From the NCBI GenBank assembly GCA_964392365.1, contig CAYMPH010000014.1, positions 1 to 64,000 on the forward strand: 64,000 nucleotides of DNA, written 5' to 3'. This DNA is from CAYMPH01 sp964392365 (lineage in GTDB: Bacteria; Spirochaetota; UBA4802; UBA5550). Under the pieces are notes generated by a model. The model was given only the letters and a program-made list of their open reading frames with translations. It was not told where the DNA came from and did not search any database. Below are positions 34,971-44,147 of this stretch, piece by piece. Positions within the stretch are counted from its first letter, which is position 1; every line of letters starts with the position of its first letter. Made by a program: the position numbers and the translations under genes.

Positions 34971-36407
34971 TCAGAACCTCGCTCCTAAATTTATACCCAA
35001 AGTAATAAATTGAATTGTTCTGCTGGTTTCAAAAAAAGAACCAAAACCAGCATTTATTCCAATAAATAAGTTTTCAGAAATATTAAAATCAAACGAAACA
35101 GAAGCGCCTGCCATAAAATCAAAACCCCTTGCTGCTTTTTCAGTATCTGTAAAGAAAACCTGATTTCTCGAAGTATATGTCATATCAATATACCCGGCTC
35201 CTATATAAACAGCTGGAGTTATGGATAAAAATTTATTTGCTTTAAAAACATAGCCTGTTTTCAAAGCTCCGGTGAATAAGTTTATATAGTGAACGCTCTG
35301 CCCTGTTGACATAATTGAATTAATTCCAAGAGTATAAAAATATCCGAATTCTAAACCAAGGGTAAATCCATTCCAGAAAAGATTCTGAGCCATGAAAGAA
35401 ATATTGCCTCCGAATCCTGCACTGCCCATTGTTCCGAATACACCAATTGGAAAAATTACAGCAGGTGTAATTGTAATACTGAAAACATCTTTCCTGTTTA
35501 AATATGCGCCGGATGTTTCAGATTCTGCACCCATATCATCAACAGCGCTTACGAAGATCCTGTCTATAGCTTCTTTCCCGCTGATTTTGAACGAAGTTTC
35601 TTTTGTCTCGCCTGCAGGCTCTTTCCTGTCTTTTACAATTTTATATATTCTATATTTAACTACAGTTCCGTCCGGGTCAACTGCAGGCTTCCATTCAATA
35701 ATTGTTCCGCCTGTTTTAATTGGAGACATTTTTAATTCCGGTGGAGAAAAAGGCGCGCGGTTTAAAGTGACAACAGTAATTTCGTTGCTCGGCAATGTTT
35801 CAGTTCCTGTATCATCCACGCCCGTAACCTTAATAGAATATTTCGTATTACTGTTAAGACCTTTCAACTGGAATGAATTCGTTCTGGATGTATCTGCTTT
35901 TATGAATTTGTTATCTTTATTTGTTTTAATATAAATATTAAAGTATTTCATTTTGTCATATGGCGGGAACCAGTTAAGTGAAATTTCAAAATAGCTGCTT
36001 TCACCATTTAGACCGGATGGATTTCTTTCTGCCATAAAAAGAACATCTGACCTTTTTACAATAAACTCTTCCGGTTTAAAAAGTATGTATCTGAAAGTAT
36101 AGCTGTTCTGGTCTTCATCAACCATGTAAGCCCTGAAATTTTTACCTGTTTTCATCTGCACATAAATATTTCCCATGTTAAGATCAGTATATAATACGCG
36201 CATTACATTATTATGAGGATATCTGGTTATATTATACTTTTCATCCTGCATGATTATCTCATTTGCAGTTTCGCTCACAACCTTTCCTTTAATAATGGAA
36301 CCGTCTTTAAGGAAAAGATGTTCCGCACTCAAAGGCAGAGCAGGCAATAGCATCATAACTATTACAACTGTTCGTATTGAAAAAAATTTCACCCGATTTA
36401 AATTCAT
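34971..36407 (-). CDS. Exported fibronectin type III protein with C-terminal beta-barrel, paralogue
   Basis: A 478-residue exported protein (signal ending ALPLSAE). Like its paralogue at 31967 it opens FLKDGSIIKGKVVSET. Two fibronectin III domains follow (WFPPYDKMKYFNIYIKTN; APFSPPELKMSPIKTG through DPDGTVVKYRIYKI), then a long beta-strand region with aromatic girdle residues ending NLGARF, as in outer-membrane barrels. AGGGA precedes the ATG. Gene order barrel-then-lipoprotein is repeated at both loci (here with the BNR lipoprotein, there with the DUF1566 lipoprotein). This suggests a duplicated surface module. Confidence 0.78.
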   Translation of the reverse strand: MNLNRVKFFSIRTVVIVMMLLPALPLSAEHLFLKDGSIIKGKVVSETANEIIMQDEKYNITRYPHNNVMRVLYTDLNMGNIYVQMKTGKNFRAYMVDEDQNSYTFRYILFKPEEFIVKRSDVLFMAERNPSGLNGESSYFEISLNWFPPYDKMKYFNIYIKTNKDNKFIKADTSRTNSFQLKGLNSNTKYSIKVTGVDDTGTETLPSNEITVVTLNRAPFSPPELKMSPIKTGGTIIEWKPAVDPDGTVVKYRIYKIVKDRKEPAGETKETSFKISGKEAIDRIFVSAVDDMGAESETSGAYLNRKDVFSITITPAVIFPIGVFGTMGSAGFGGNISFMAQNLFWNGFTLGLEFGYFYTLGINSIMSTGQSVHYINLFTGALKTGYVFKANKFLSITPAVYIGAGYIDMTYTSRNQVFFTDTEKAARGFDFMAGASVSFDFNISENLFIGINAGFGSFFETSRTIQFITLGINLGARF

Positions 36408-36489
36408 TTTTATATTCCCTGCCTTAGCATTTTCCTTAAGTTAATCAAATCTTAAACAGACAAAGGAGCTATCAGATTTATAAATAAGC

Positions 36490-36520
36490 ATAAAAAAATC
36501 ACCGCAAGCTGCGGTGATTT
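36490..36520 (-). terminator. Rho-independent terminator of the two-CW gene
   Basis: AAATCACCGCA (36496-36506) and TGCGGTGATTT (36510-36520) pair around AGC. On the minus strand the hairpin is followed by seven T. It lies 49 bases beyond the stop of the gene at 36570. Confidence 0.85.
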
Positions 36521-36569
36521 CAACATTCAGTATATTAAATATAACCGGAGTTCACATATAACAAAAAAT

Positions 36570-36881
36570 CTATACTGTAGGTTTTTGCTTATATGTCTGA
36601 CCCGGTTTTAAAAGCATAAAATGAGATGTTCCTTCTTCCTCTTTTACCATTTTAAAAAATTCACAGCTCATGCATGACATCTGTTTATCTGCAAATTCGC
36701 CCTGCACTTTACCTCCGCAGAATGTTCCGGCTACAGCCCAGCATATTCTGCCGCCGTTTTTCCCGCCATTAACACCATTTGAAAATTCATCAGCTGCAGC
36801 AGGGCAAACACCCATTTCTTCAGACTTAGTTCCTTTAGGTTCTCTCCCGCATTTCTTAACATCCCAACAATTTCTTGCCAT
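36570..36881 (-). CDS. Two-CW domain cysteine-rich protein
   Basis: A 103-residue cytoplasmic protein with the twin C-W signature: NCWDVKKCGREPKG, then GVCPAAADEF, GGRICWAVAGTFCGGK and MSCMSCEFFKMVKEEEG. The regularly spaced eight or so cysteines should bind zinc or an Fe-S cluster. Such proteins are common in sensory and stress contexts, but their function is unclear. GGAGG precedes the ATG with seven bases of spacing. It forms a single-gene unit with its own terminator, downstream of and on the same strand as the START-like gene. Confidence 0.85.
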   Translation of the reverse strand: MARNCWDVKKCGREPKGTKSEEMGVCPAAADEFSNGVNGGKNGGRICWAVAGTFCGGKVQGEFADKQMSCMSCEFFKMVKEEEGTSHFMLLKPGQTYKQKPTV

Positions 36882-36949
36882 AGTATAACCTCCAGTAAAT
36901 TGTAAATCTTAATATTAAAACTTAAAGATTATAGAAGTTAAGAATATTC

Positions 36950-37519
36950 TCAGCTGCGTCCCGGAACTTTTCCTTTTACATCAGCTTTCATTATAATTCT
37001 TTTCTGAATTTCCTGTTTCATCTCTTTGAGCATTTTTTCAGAATTTTCCACAAAAAGCTTTTTCTCAAGTGACGGCCATGCCAATGCTCCGCTGTTTACA
37101 TCAAGATCATATGCTACAGAAATCATTTCGCCGTTCTGCTGCAAAGTCCATGTGCCTTCATATTTTTTAAATACTTTGCCTGATATTTCTTTGAAGTCAA
37201 TCTTCTGATACGGCTGGCCATTAACTCTAAGCATGAGTTCCATTGTGCGGCTGAAGATCATAAATTTTCCATTGATCCGCTGTTTAATAATAATTTCATT
37301 TGCATTGGTTGATATAATATTGCTGGATTCCAGAGAAGAAAGAATTCCTTTCAGATTATCATAATCATTCAGAACATACCAAACGTTTTGAATTGTAGAT
37401 TTTACAGTAAAACTTCCTTTTATATGATATCCGTCAGTGGTATCATTCAGAAAAACTGAATCTGCAGGTGCGGCATTTAGAGAAAAGATCAATGGAAGTA
37501 TTATAAAAAGTTTTTTCAT
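36950..37519 (-). CDS. Exported START/SRPBCC-like protein
   Basis: A 189-residue protein with a signal peptide (ending LNAAPAD). It has the helix-grip pattern of the SRPBCC superfamily: GSFTVKSTIQNVWYVLNDYD, then SRTMELMLRVNG, TWTLQQNGEMISVAYDLDV and a long C-terminal helix EKMLKEMKQEIQKRI. Such folds bind hydrophobic ligands in a cavity; here it would act in the periplasm. AGGTG lies before the ATG. The ligand cannot be guessed. Basic residues at the extreme C-terminus (KGKVPGRS) follow the fold. Confidence 0.78.
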   Translation of the reverse strand: MKKLFIILPLIFSLNAAPADSVFLNDTTDGYHIKGSFTVKSTIQNVWYVLNDYDNLKGILSSLESSNIISTNANEIIIKQRINGKFMIFSRTMELMLRVNGQPYQKIDFKEISGKVFKKYEGTWTLQQNGEMISVAYDLDVNSGALAWPSLEKKLFVENSEKMLKEMKQEIQKRIIMKADVKGKVPGRS

Positions 37520-37894
37520 GATATCACCTGTTTTATTAAATCTTTTCTCTGTTGTATTTTCAGTTTCTATGATCCATTACTGATGATCAGAAAAACCGAA
37601 GCAGATGAAGAAATAATACATATAATATCAATTATGGGAATCGCTGTTCTGAGTGATTTAGTTTGTAGGAATTTGAGTAAAGCTGCTGGCTGAATTTAAT
37701 TAGATTTTAATTAAATCTCACTGCTTTCATTAACAAAAACTCATTGTTTTTAGGGATAAATCGCTAATTTTCACGCTTAATTCTGATAAAATCCACAAAA
37801 AAGCTCTATTATATCATATAAAATCAATAGAAAGAAAAAAACTGCAATTAATAAAAAAAATACACCTTTCCTGAAGCTCAAAGCATTCCTTTTT
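37520..37894. other. Divergent AT-rich regulatory region upstream of the histidine kinase
   Basis: No reading frame or RNA gene was seen. The one recognisable element is AACTCATTGTTTTTAGGGA and the following TAAATC at 37738-37762, which recurs at 40502-40526 upstream of yceI. It probably holds the promoter and control site of the kinase/regulator operon. Confidence 0.4.
37738..37762 (+). promoter_or_regulatory. Shared upstream motif, copy 1 (kinase operon)
   Basis: This 25-base block begins AACTCATTGTTTTTAGGGA. It matches the block at 40502-40526 (AACTAATTGTTTTCAGGGA) at about 22 positions. A candidate binding site for the NarL-type regulator encoded between the two (inference). Confidence 0.4.
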
Positions 37895-39673
37895 TTGATT
37901 GACTTAGCGCATTTTCTGGTATTCATCATATGGTTCTATTTTTTAAAAAGAGCGTCTTTAATCATAAAAAATTACCGGAAAAGCATCGAAGGAAAAGACA
38001 TTAAACTTATGACTTTGAATATCAGAAATAAAAATAGTGTAATGATCATAATTTTATTCTCCATTGGTTTTGGAGTCGTATTCGGTATACTTGATTCTGT
38101 TGTCAGTTCATTATTTTTTGATAAAGGCGATATCCTTTCTCAGATTTTCATTAAAGATACCAATGTTCTGTGGAAACGGTCTCTGGTAATTATAATTTTA
38201 ATAATTGGCGGGATTATTGTAATTTATACTTTAAAATATATTCAAATGGTAGATACTAATCTGTTTAAATCTCAGGAAAAATTTAAAAACGTATTTTCAT
38301 TTTCCGGAGTCGGAATAGCTGTTGCGGATCTGAATGGAAATTTTATTGAGGTAAATCCGGCGTTTATGTCAATAACAGGATACACAGAATCCGAGTTATT
38401 GAAAAAAAACTTCAAAGAAATCACACATCCGGAAGACCTCGATGAAGATCTGGATAAACTCGAACATATAAATAAAGGTGAAATAAAAAGCTTTTCTATG
38501 GAGAAAAGGTATCTCCATAAAGAAGGGCATTACATCTGGGTATACCTTACTGTATCAATTGTAAGGGATTCAAATTCCAGACCGCTGAACTATCTTGCTC
38601 ATATTCAGAATATATCAGATAAAAATGAAACTTCTTTTATTGATATAACTTTAAGGGAAAAGGCAATCTTTGAAAAAAACCGATCGAGCCAGGAGATCAA
38701 CCAGATTTTCAACTCTATAGGAATCGGAATGTGTCTTATTGATTCAAATTATCAGATTGCCAGGGTCAACTCGACTTATCTCAAAATATTCAGAAAGAAA
38801 GAGGAAGAGGTCATTGGACATAAGTGTTATGACACCATGCCCTGCGATCTCTGCCATTCAAATGAATGCCCTCTCACCAGAATTCTGAATGGCTCAGACA
38901 GTTATGAGTTTGAAGTACAGAAAGAACTTAATGATCAAACCATGTTGACATTTATTACCACTGCCAATCCGTTTTATTCGCCGGATGGAAAGATTCAGGG
39001 AATAATTGAAAGTTTTACAGACATCAGCGAGATAAAAAATCTTGAAAATAAAATTTCCGAAATCGCAGAAGAGGAAAGACAAAATCTCGGGCAGATCCTT
39101 CATGATGATATAGGCCAGATTCTTACCGGAATCAATTTTAGAATCGAAGCCCTCAAGCGGAGCCTGAACGGGAAATCACTGCCTGAAGCTGTTGATGCAA
39201 ATGAGATAGGAATTCTTGTTAAGGAAATTCAATCTCAAATCAGAAAAATAATGGTTGATCTATACTGTCCTGATATAACCTACGACAGGCTGCCGCTGGA
39301 AATTCAGAAATTATGTGAAGAAACAAAGAATCTGTTTAATGTAAAATGCACTGTTAATTCCAAAGGTGAGGATTTTTTTATAGAAAACTCAAGCATTATA
39401 CAGCTTTTATATATTGCCAAAGAATCCATTCATAATGCAATAAAGCATGCGAGTGCAAAACAAATATCAATTACCCTGGACAATACATCCAATGATTTTA
39501 TCATGGAAGTAACCAGTGACGGCGATATTAAAGAAAAAATAAATTTTGAATCAAACGGGTTCGGAATGAAGATAATGGAATACAGGGCAAAAAAAATCGG
39601 CGCAAAATTTGAACCTTATATTAAAGACGGCAGGCTGGTTGTCAGAGTTAAAAAATCTGCAAATAATATTTAA
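37895..39673 (+). CDS. Membrane sensor histidine kinase with two PAS domains (NarX/HisKA_3 type)
   Basis: Sensor kinase of 592 residues (or about 554 from the ATG at 38009). Two to three membrane helices lie at about 5-22, 49-76 and 93-111. PAS1 follows at about 125-250 (VADLNGNFIEVNPAF), then PAS2 at about 270-385 with a cysteine cluster (CYDTMPCDLCHSNECPL) that could bind iron or sense redox. A HisKA_3 dimer domain with the phospho-acceptor (GQILHDDIGQILTGINF) and a HATPase domain (ESIHNAIKHASA, GFGMKIMEYRA) end it. The start is uncertain because TTG at 37895 lacks a ribosome site. The regulator gene follows 58 bases after the stop. Confidence 0.88.
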   Translation: MIDLAHFLVFIIWFYFLKRASLIIKNYRKSIEGKDIKLMTLNIRNKNSVMIIILFSIGFGVVFGILDSVVSSLFFDKGDILSQIFIKDTNVLWKRSLVIIILIIGGIIVIYTLKYIQMVDTNLFKSQEKFKNVFSFSGVGIAVADLNGNFIEVNPAFMSITGYTESELLKKNFKEITHPEDLDEDLDKLEHINKGEIKSFSMEKRYLHKEGHYIWVYLTVSIVRDSNSRPLNYLAHIQNISDKNETSFIDITLREKAIFEKNRSSQEINQIFNSIGIGMCLIDSNYQIARVNSTYLKIFRKKEEEVIGHKCYDTMPCDLCHSNECPLTRILNGSDSYEFEVQKELNDQTMLTFITTANPFYSPDGKIQGIIESFTDISEIKNLENKISEIAEEERQNLGQILHDDIGQILTGINFRIEALKRSLNGKSLPEAVDANEIGILVKEIQSQIRKIMVDLYCPDITYDRLPLEIQKLCEETKNLFNVKCTVNSKGEDFFIENSSIIQLLYIAKESIHNAIKHASAKQISITLDNTSNDFIMEVTSDGDIKEKINFESNGFGMKIMEYRAKKIGAKFEPYIKDGRLVVRVKKSANNI

Positions 39674-39731
39674 TCAGTAACTTTTGTCTTGTTTATTAAA
39701 CAGATGGATAATTATTAAGAAGGAATGAAAA

Positions 39732-40409
39732 ATGGAAGAATCTAAAATAAAAATAATACTCGTAGATGATCATCCGGTTGTTCGGCAGGGAATTGCAAAA
39801 TATCTCGAAAATGAAGGTGATATTGAAATATGCGGCGAAGCGGAAACCGCAAATGATGCAATTAAAATTATCGATGAAACAAATCCGCATCTTGCGATAA
39901 TTGATATTTCACTTAAAGGCGGCATTGACGGCATTGAACTCATTAAGGCTGTTAAGAACCGTTTTCCAGACGTACTTACATTATGCCTGTCAATGTTTGA
40001 GGAATCAGTCTATGCTGAAAGGGCAATCCGTGCAGGAGCAAAAGGCTACATACAGAAAAACATGGAGCCGGATACAATCGTAAAGGCAATTCATCGCATT
40101 ATGGAAGGCAAACTTTATCTGAATGAAGACATTGCAGACAAAATAATCAGTAAAATGATGCATGGCGGCTCTCCAAAAAAAGGCAGCGAACAGATGGATA
40201 ATCTTTCCAACCGTGAATTTGAGGTTTTCCTGCATATAGGCAACGGCTGCAATACGCGGGAAATAGCAAAGATAATGAATCTCAGTACACATACAATTGA
40301 AAGCCACAGGAAAAATATCAAAGATAAATTAATGCTCGCTGATATGGGAGAGCTGAATAAAACAGCCATACAATGGGTGTTGACGCACAATAAAAAAACT
40401 GAATTATAA
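39732..40409 (+). CDS. NarL/FixJ family response regulator
   Basis: A 225-residue transcription regulator. The receiver domain (1-120) carries the acidic pocket D12 and D13 (LVDDHPVV), phospho-acceptor D58 (LAIIDIS) and the conserved Lys in YIQKNM. The C-terminal LuxR-type helix-turn-helix (LSNREFEVFLHIGNGCNTRE to STHTIESHRKNI) binds DNA. AAGAAGGA precedes the ATG with seven bases between. It forms an operon with the PAS kinase upstream, its likely partner. Likely targets include the yceI-porin unit just downstream, which shares an upstream sequence with the kinase gene (inference). Confidence 0.93.
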   Translation: MEESKIKIILVDDHPVVRQGIAKYLENEGDIEICGEAETANDAIKIIDETNPHLAIIDISLKGGIDGIELIKAVKNRFPDVLTLCLSMFEESVYAERAIRAGAKGYIQKNMEPDTIVKAIHRIMEGKLYLNEDIADKIISKMMHGGSPKKGSEQMDNLSNREFEVFLHIGNGCNTREIAKIMNLSTHTIESHRKNIKDKLMLADMGELNKTAIQWVLTHNKKTEL

Positions 40410-40501
40410 TTTCTGATAAAAATTTTATAAATATTTATTAAAGCACTATAAAAGTTAACAAAATATAAATTTAATTACGTATAAACCGCAAATATCTGTG
40501 A

Positions 40502-40526
40502 AACTAATTGTTTTCAGGGATAATCT
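40502..40526 (+). promoter_or_regulatory. Shared upstream motif, copy 2 (yceI unit)
   Basis: The block AACTAATTGTTTTCAGGGA, with TAATCTC following, matches 37738-37762. It lies 158 bases before the yceI start. A TTGAAC at 40621 with ATTATA 17 bases later (40644-40649) is a plausible promoter downstream of it. The rest of 40410-40683 is AT-rich and empty. Confidence 0.4.
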
Positions 40527-40683
40527 CTGATTAAAAACAATTAGAAATACAATATTTATCCTCATTAATTACATCCAAATCTCATCAATTATAATAAAAC
40601 AAAATCACTAAGCGTGGCGATTGAACTATTTTTTATTATATGCATTATATTTCCAGTTACTTTGAAAAAACAGGAGAATTATA

Positions 40684-41340
40684 ATGTTAATTAAAAAATT
40701 TAAAGGTTTATTTGCTGCATTGATTTTTGTATTATCTGCCGGCTTAATGGTAAATGCAGCGGAAACAGGCAAGCTTGTTATTAAATCAGCTAATATAAGC
40801 ATGGATGGTTTAGCAAACAAAGGAGAAAGTTCACAGCATGATTGGGATGCAACTTACACCAAAATGAGCCTGGATACTGATTTTGCTTTCGCAGCTTCAC
40901 CAAAAGATGCTTCAGGGCTTTTTAAAAATTCACCCCAGTTAAAAAAATTCATTCTTTCTATTAATGTTGATGATGTTACAACTACAAAATCTCCAGGATT
41001 CATGTTTAATAAATATTATTATGAAGCGATGAAAAAGGATCAGAATAAAACTATAGTATTCACTGCTTCAAGATTTACTGCACTTCCTGACAGAGCAAAT
41101 GCAAACAGGTATATAATCAACATAACCGGAACATTAAAAATTGCAGGAGTTGAAAAACCTGCTGCTGTTGATCTGATAGCTTCAGTATCAGATAAATCCA
41201 TAACTTTCTCCGGTGTAAAAATAATAGATATGACGGATTTCGGAATTAAACCGCCAAAAATGGATTTCCCAAAGAAAAGTTATGTGGACAGCAAAGCAAC
41301 ATTGAAATGGGTAATAGTCGCTGAATTAGCAAAAAAATAA
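40684..41340 (+). CDS. YceI-family periplasmic lipid-binding protein
   Basis: A 218-residue exported protein (signal ending GLMVNAAE) of the YceI family, a small beta-barrel lipocalin-like fold that binds isoprenoid-type lipids in the periplasm. Family features visible are FKNSPQLKKFILSI, a YIINITGTLKIAGVEKPAAV stretch and the C-terminal KIIDMTDFGIKPP. The N-terminal strands are more divergent than usual. AGGAG lies six bases before the ATG. The porin gene follows 52 bases later on the same strand with no terminator between, so the two are probably co-expressed. Confidence 0.83.
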   Translation: MLIKKFKGLFAALIFVLSAGLMVNAAETGKLVIKSANISMDGLANKGESSQHDWDATYTKMSLDTDFAFAASPKDASGLFKNSPQLKKFILSINVDDVTTTKSPGFMFNKYYYEAMKKDQNKTIVFTASRFTALPDRANANRYIINITGTLKIAGVEKPAAVDLIASVSDKSITFSGVKIIDMTDFGIKPPKMDFPKKSYVDSKATLKWVIVAELAKK

Positions 41341-41392
41341 ATTAGATAGATAATTTATTTAAAAATATAAAAAATTAATACGGAGGATCAAA

Positions 41393-42790
41393 ATGAAAAA
41401 AGTTTTAACAAGTTTATCAATTGCATCAGCATTACTTCTTGCTTTTGCAGTAAGCAGTTTTGCTCAAACTGCAATGAATGAAGATTACACAAAAAAAGGC
41501 CCTCAAATCGGCGGCCAGATTCAGATGCTTGGGCAGCTTGAAGTTGTAGGAACACCTGAAGCGGAAAATAACCCGCGAATTTTAATGTTCCTGAGGGAAG
41601 CAAGATTAAGAGTTTATGGACAGATTGATGAAGGTCCAGCAGCAGGAACAAGATACAAAATATCACTTTTTGGAGCTGGTGAAGCAGTTACCAGTGCTAA
41701 TATGGTTCAAGACGCATATGCAGATATACCTATTTTTGGCGAAGGCTTAAGAATGAGAATAGGTCAATATATGCAGGCTTTCAGCAGGGAATCAATGACT
41801 GATACAAGCACACAGATGTTTGTAAGAGCTTCTATAAATTCAGTCGCATTTGCTTATGGCCGTGATGCAGCTATTTCTTTATATGGAAATTTAAGCGGTT
41901 TTCAGTATCATTTGTCAATTGGTATGGGTTCAAGCATCGGCACAGCTGAAAAGTTTTTTGCTATGCAAGTAGGCTTTCAACCAGTAATATTAAGAATAGG
42001 CTACAGCACACTCGAAGAAAATATTTTTGATGTTAAAGAATTTGATCCTGCAAAAACAAAAAACGGCTTTGCAGTTATGTTTAATACATACTACTATAAA
42101 GACTCCCATGGCGGCCATACTACTGCTATGTCACAAAAAAACAGCACAGCATCACAAACTTTTATTGAATACAGCAACGCTTCACTCGTTTATAACAAGT
42201 TATTTAATCCGATGATGCCGGGTGCAACAGGAAATCTGGCTACTGGAAACCTAACGTTAGGTAATTATAATAACGAAGCCAATGTTTTCCAGGCTGGTCT
42301 TGATGCTGCTTTTCAGCAGGATTTAGGCGGCGGTATAATATTAAATGCATCTGCAGAATTGAATGTTGCTTATACATTTCTAACAACTGCGGCTTATAAT
42401 CAGCTGCTTATGGGTGGAACTGTCAGAGCAGGTGTTTATTTCGGCGCATCTTTCCCTGTTCTGATTGGTCTAAGATATGCTATATTCATTCCTGATGCAA
42501 TGACAGGAAACTATACCTCTAATAATAAAACTACATTTAACGGAGTAGGATTAATGCCGATTCATGAAATCGGATTAGCTGTTAATGTGTATGTAGCTAA
42601 AAATGTAACACTACGTATGGATATGCAGCTATGGGTTGACACACTAGCTCAGCATGCAGATGACGGTCAGTACAATTTAATGCAGATTCCAAGTTCAATG
42701 ACTACTAAAGTTTATCCTGCAGAGACATGGAGTTCTCTTTATAGAGCAACAAACTATGACGCAAGAGCGCTGTTTCAATTTACTTTCTAA
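41393..42790 (+). CDS. Outer-membrane porin (OprO/P-like)
   Basis: A 465-residue exported protein (signal ending AVSSFAQ) with amphipathic strands throughout and a terminal Phe (ALFQFTF), as required for outer-membrane barrel assembly. The N-terminal segment REARLRVYGQIDEGP and DAYADIPIFGEGLRMRIGQY resembles the phosphate/pyrophosphate-selective porin family. CGGAGGATC precedes the ATG. It lies downstream of yceI and is followed by a strong terminator. Substrate selectivity cannot be inferred from the strands alone. Confidence 0.83.
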   Translation: MKKVLTSLSIASALLLAFAVSSFAQTAMNEDYTKKGPQIGGQIQMLGQLEVVGTPEAENNPRILMFLREARLRVYGQIDEGPAAGTRYKISLFGAGEAVTSANMVQDAYADIPIFGEGLRMRIGQYMQAFSRESMTDTSTQMFVRASINSVAFAYGRDAAISLYGNLSGFQYHLSIGMGSSIGTAEKFFAMQVGFQPVILRIGYSTLEENIFDVKEFDPAKTKNGFAVMFNTYYYKDSHGGHTTAMSQKNSTASQTFIEYSNASLVYNKLFNPMMPGATGNLATGNLTLGNYNNEANVFQAGLDAAFQQDLGGGIILNASAELNVAYTFLTTAAYNQLLMGGTVRAGVYFGASFPVLIGLRYAIFIPDAMTGNYTSNNKTTFNGVGLMPIHEIGLAVNVYVAKNVTLRMDMQLWVDTLAQHADDGQYNLMQIPSSMTTKVYPAETWSSLYRATNYDARALFQFTF

Positions 42791-42855
42791 TAGAAATATG
42801 AGAAACTCATTTATAATGTAAAAACCTTTTTAAACCTTTATTTAGATTTTATAGA

Positions 42856-42878
42856 CCCGGGGAAACCCGGGTTTTTTT
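42856..42878 (+). terminator. Rho-independent terminator after the porin gene
   Basis: CCCGGG, GAAA tetraloop, CCCGGG, then seven T. A textbook terminator 66 bases after the porin stop, closing the yceI-porin unit. Confidence 0.92.
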
Positions 42879-42955
42879 ATTATTTTTAAAAAAATAAATA
42901 TCAATTTTTCCCGGTTATAGCAATATGTTTTTTAAGTAATATATATGTATAATTA

Positions 42956-42984
42956 TTGACAAACAGTCTGATTTAAGTTATTTT
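42956..42984 (+). promoter_or_regulatory. Promoter of the gene at 43006
   Basis: TTGACA (42956-42961), 17 bases, TATTTT (42979-42984). The start codon follows 21 bases after the -10, with AGGAGA in between. Confidence 0.7.
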
Positions 42985-43005
42985 TATTTATATTCAGGAG
43001 AATGT

Positions 43006-43974
43006 ATGAATAAAATATTTTTATCTGTTTTAATTATAGTAACATGTGCTTTGAGCCTTTCAGCAGAAACGGTTAAAATAGCTATTCTCGATTTTACTAA
43101 AACAGGGATTTCCGCTGCTGAAAATACTGATCTCAATGAATTTATAAGAAAAGAATTGGGGGAAAAACCAAACAGTACAGTAATCAGCAGAGATGAGATG
43201 AATAAAATTTTTACTTCAGCTAAATTCAATCCTGGCGGATGCGCAGACATTGATTGCGCCAATGAATCTGCAGCAATACTTAAAGCGGATTATGTAATCT
43301 ATGGAATTATAATAAAAACAGGAATAAAATATTCAGTGACAGTCGGATCATATAATGTCAAGTCAAGAGATCAAAGTTTTACAGAAAGATTCGAAACTGA
43401 TATTCCAAACATTATTAAAAAAAAGCTCAGGGATTTTACAGATAAAATGTCTCTTTCATTCCCTAAACAGGAAACAAAAATTGATCCCTATGAAAACAAT
43501 GGACGTCCTTACAACCTGAAATATGTACTAGGTTTAAATACTGCTTATATGATAACAAGCGGGAAGCTATTTTATGGTGATATTCCTTATAAATCAAGCG
43601 CTTTTCATTTTTTGACATCAGGGATAAAATTTCAGGTGGAGATACTGAATTCATGGAAGTTCGGAGTTATAGGAGAATTTGAATATCCGCTGACTCCATT
43701 TGCTGGTTTAAATCCGTACTGGGGTTCCGGCGGTATTATTATTTCATGGACAAAGGGTCTTATAAAAAAAATATTATTTGTTAATATTGATGCGGCAATC
43801 CTTGGAGGTTCTTATTCCCCTAATGTCCCATTTGCAAATTTAAGCCCTAGATTGTCTATGGTGGTATTTCCTGTATCAATTTTTGGAATAGAGTTCTCCT
43901 ATTGTTACAATTTTTATTTCGGATTAATTCCAGATTCTCAAACTTTAGGAATAAACTTTATTTTCAAGTTTTAG
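43006..43974 (+). CDS. Exported CsgG-like N-domain protein with C-terminal beta-rich region
   Basis: A 322-residue protein with a signal peptide (ending ALSLSAE). Residues 21-160 (VKIAILDFTKTGISAAEN, STVISRDEMNKIF, ADYVIYGIII) match the periplasmic CsgG/TolB-N-like fold seen in many spirochaete and Bacteroidetes exported proteins. The rest is rich in beta strands and ends in aromatic KF, possibly a small barrel. A GGCADIDCAN pair of cysteines could form a disulphide. AGGAGA lies before the ATG, with a good promoter behind it. It is a single-gene unit. The role is unknown; the CsgG resemblance is structural only. Confidence 0.72.
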   Translation: MNKIFLSVLIIVTCALSLSAETVKIAILDFTKTGISAAENTDLNEFIRKELGEKPNSTVISRDEMNKIFTSAKFNPGGCADIDCANESAAILKADYVIYGIIIKTGIKYSVTVGSYNVKSRDQSFTERFETDIPNIIKKKLRDFTDKMSLSFPKQETKIDPYENNGRPYNLKYVLGLNTAYMITSGKLFYGDIPYKSSAFHFLTSGIKFQVEILNSWKFGVIGEFEYPLTPFAGLNPYWGSGGIIISWTKGLIKKILFVNIDAAILGGSYSPNVPFANLSPRLSMVVFPVSIFGIEFSYCYNFYFGLIPDSQTLGINFIFKF

Positions 43975-44147
43975 TTTTAAATTTCTAAATAGATAAATCT
44001 TTCCTGTCGTAAGAGGCAGGGAATTAGGCCCAAAAGATATTAAACATTTTGGTACTTAAGAGACTACATCATTAATCTAAGCACCGTCAGAGATATGACG
44101 TCATTTATATACACTATTTATAAAATATCCTCTGATAAATTCATATT

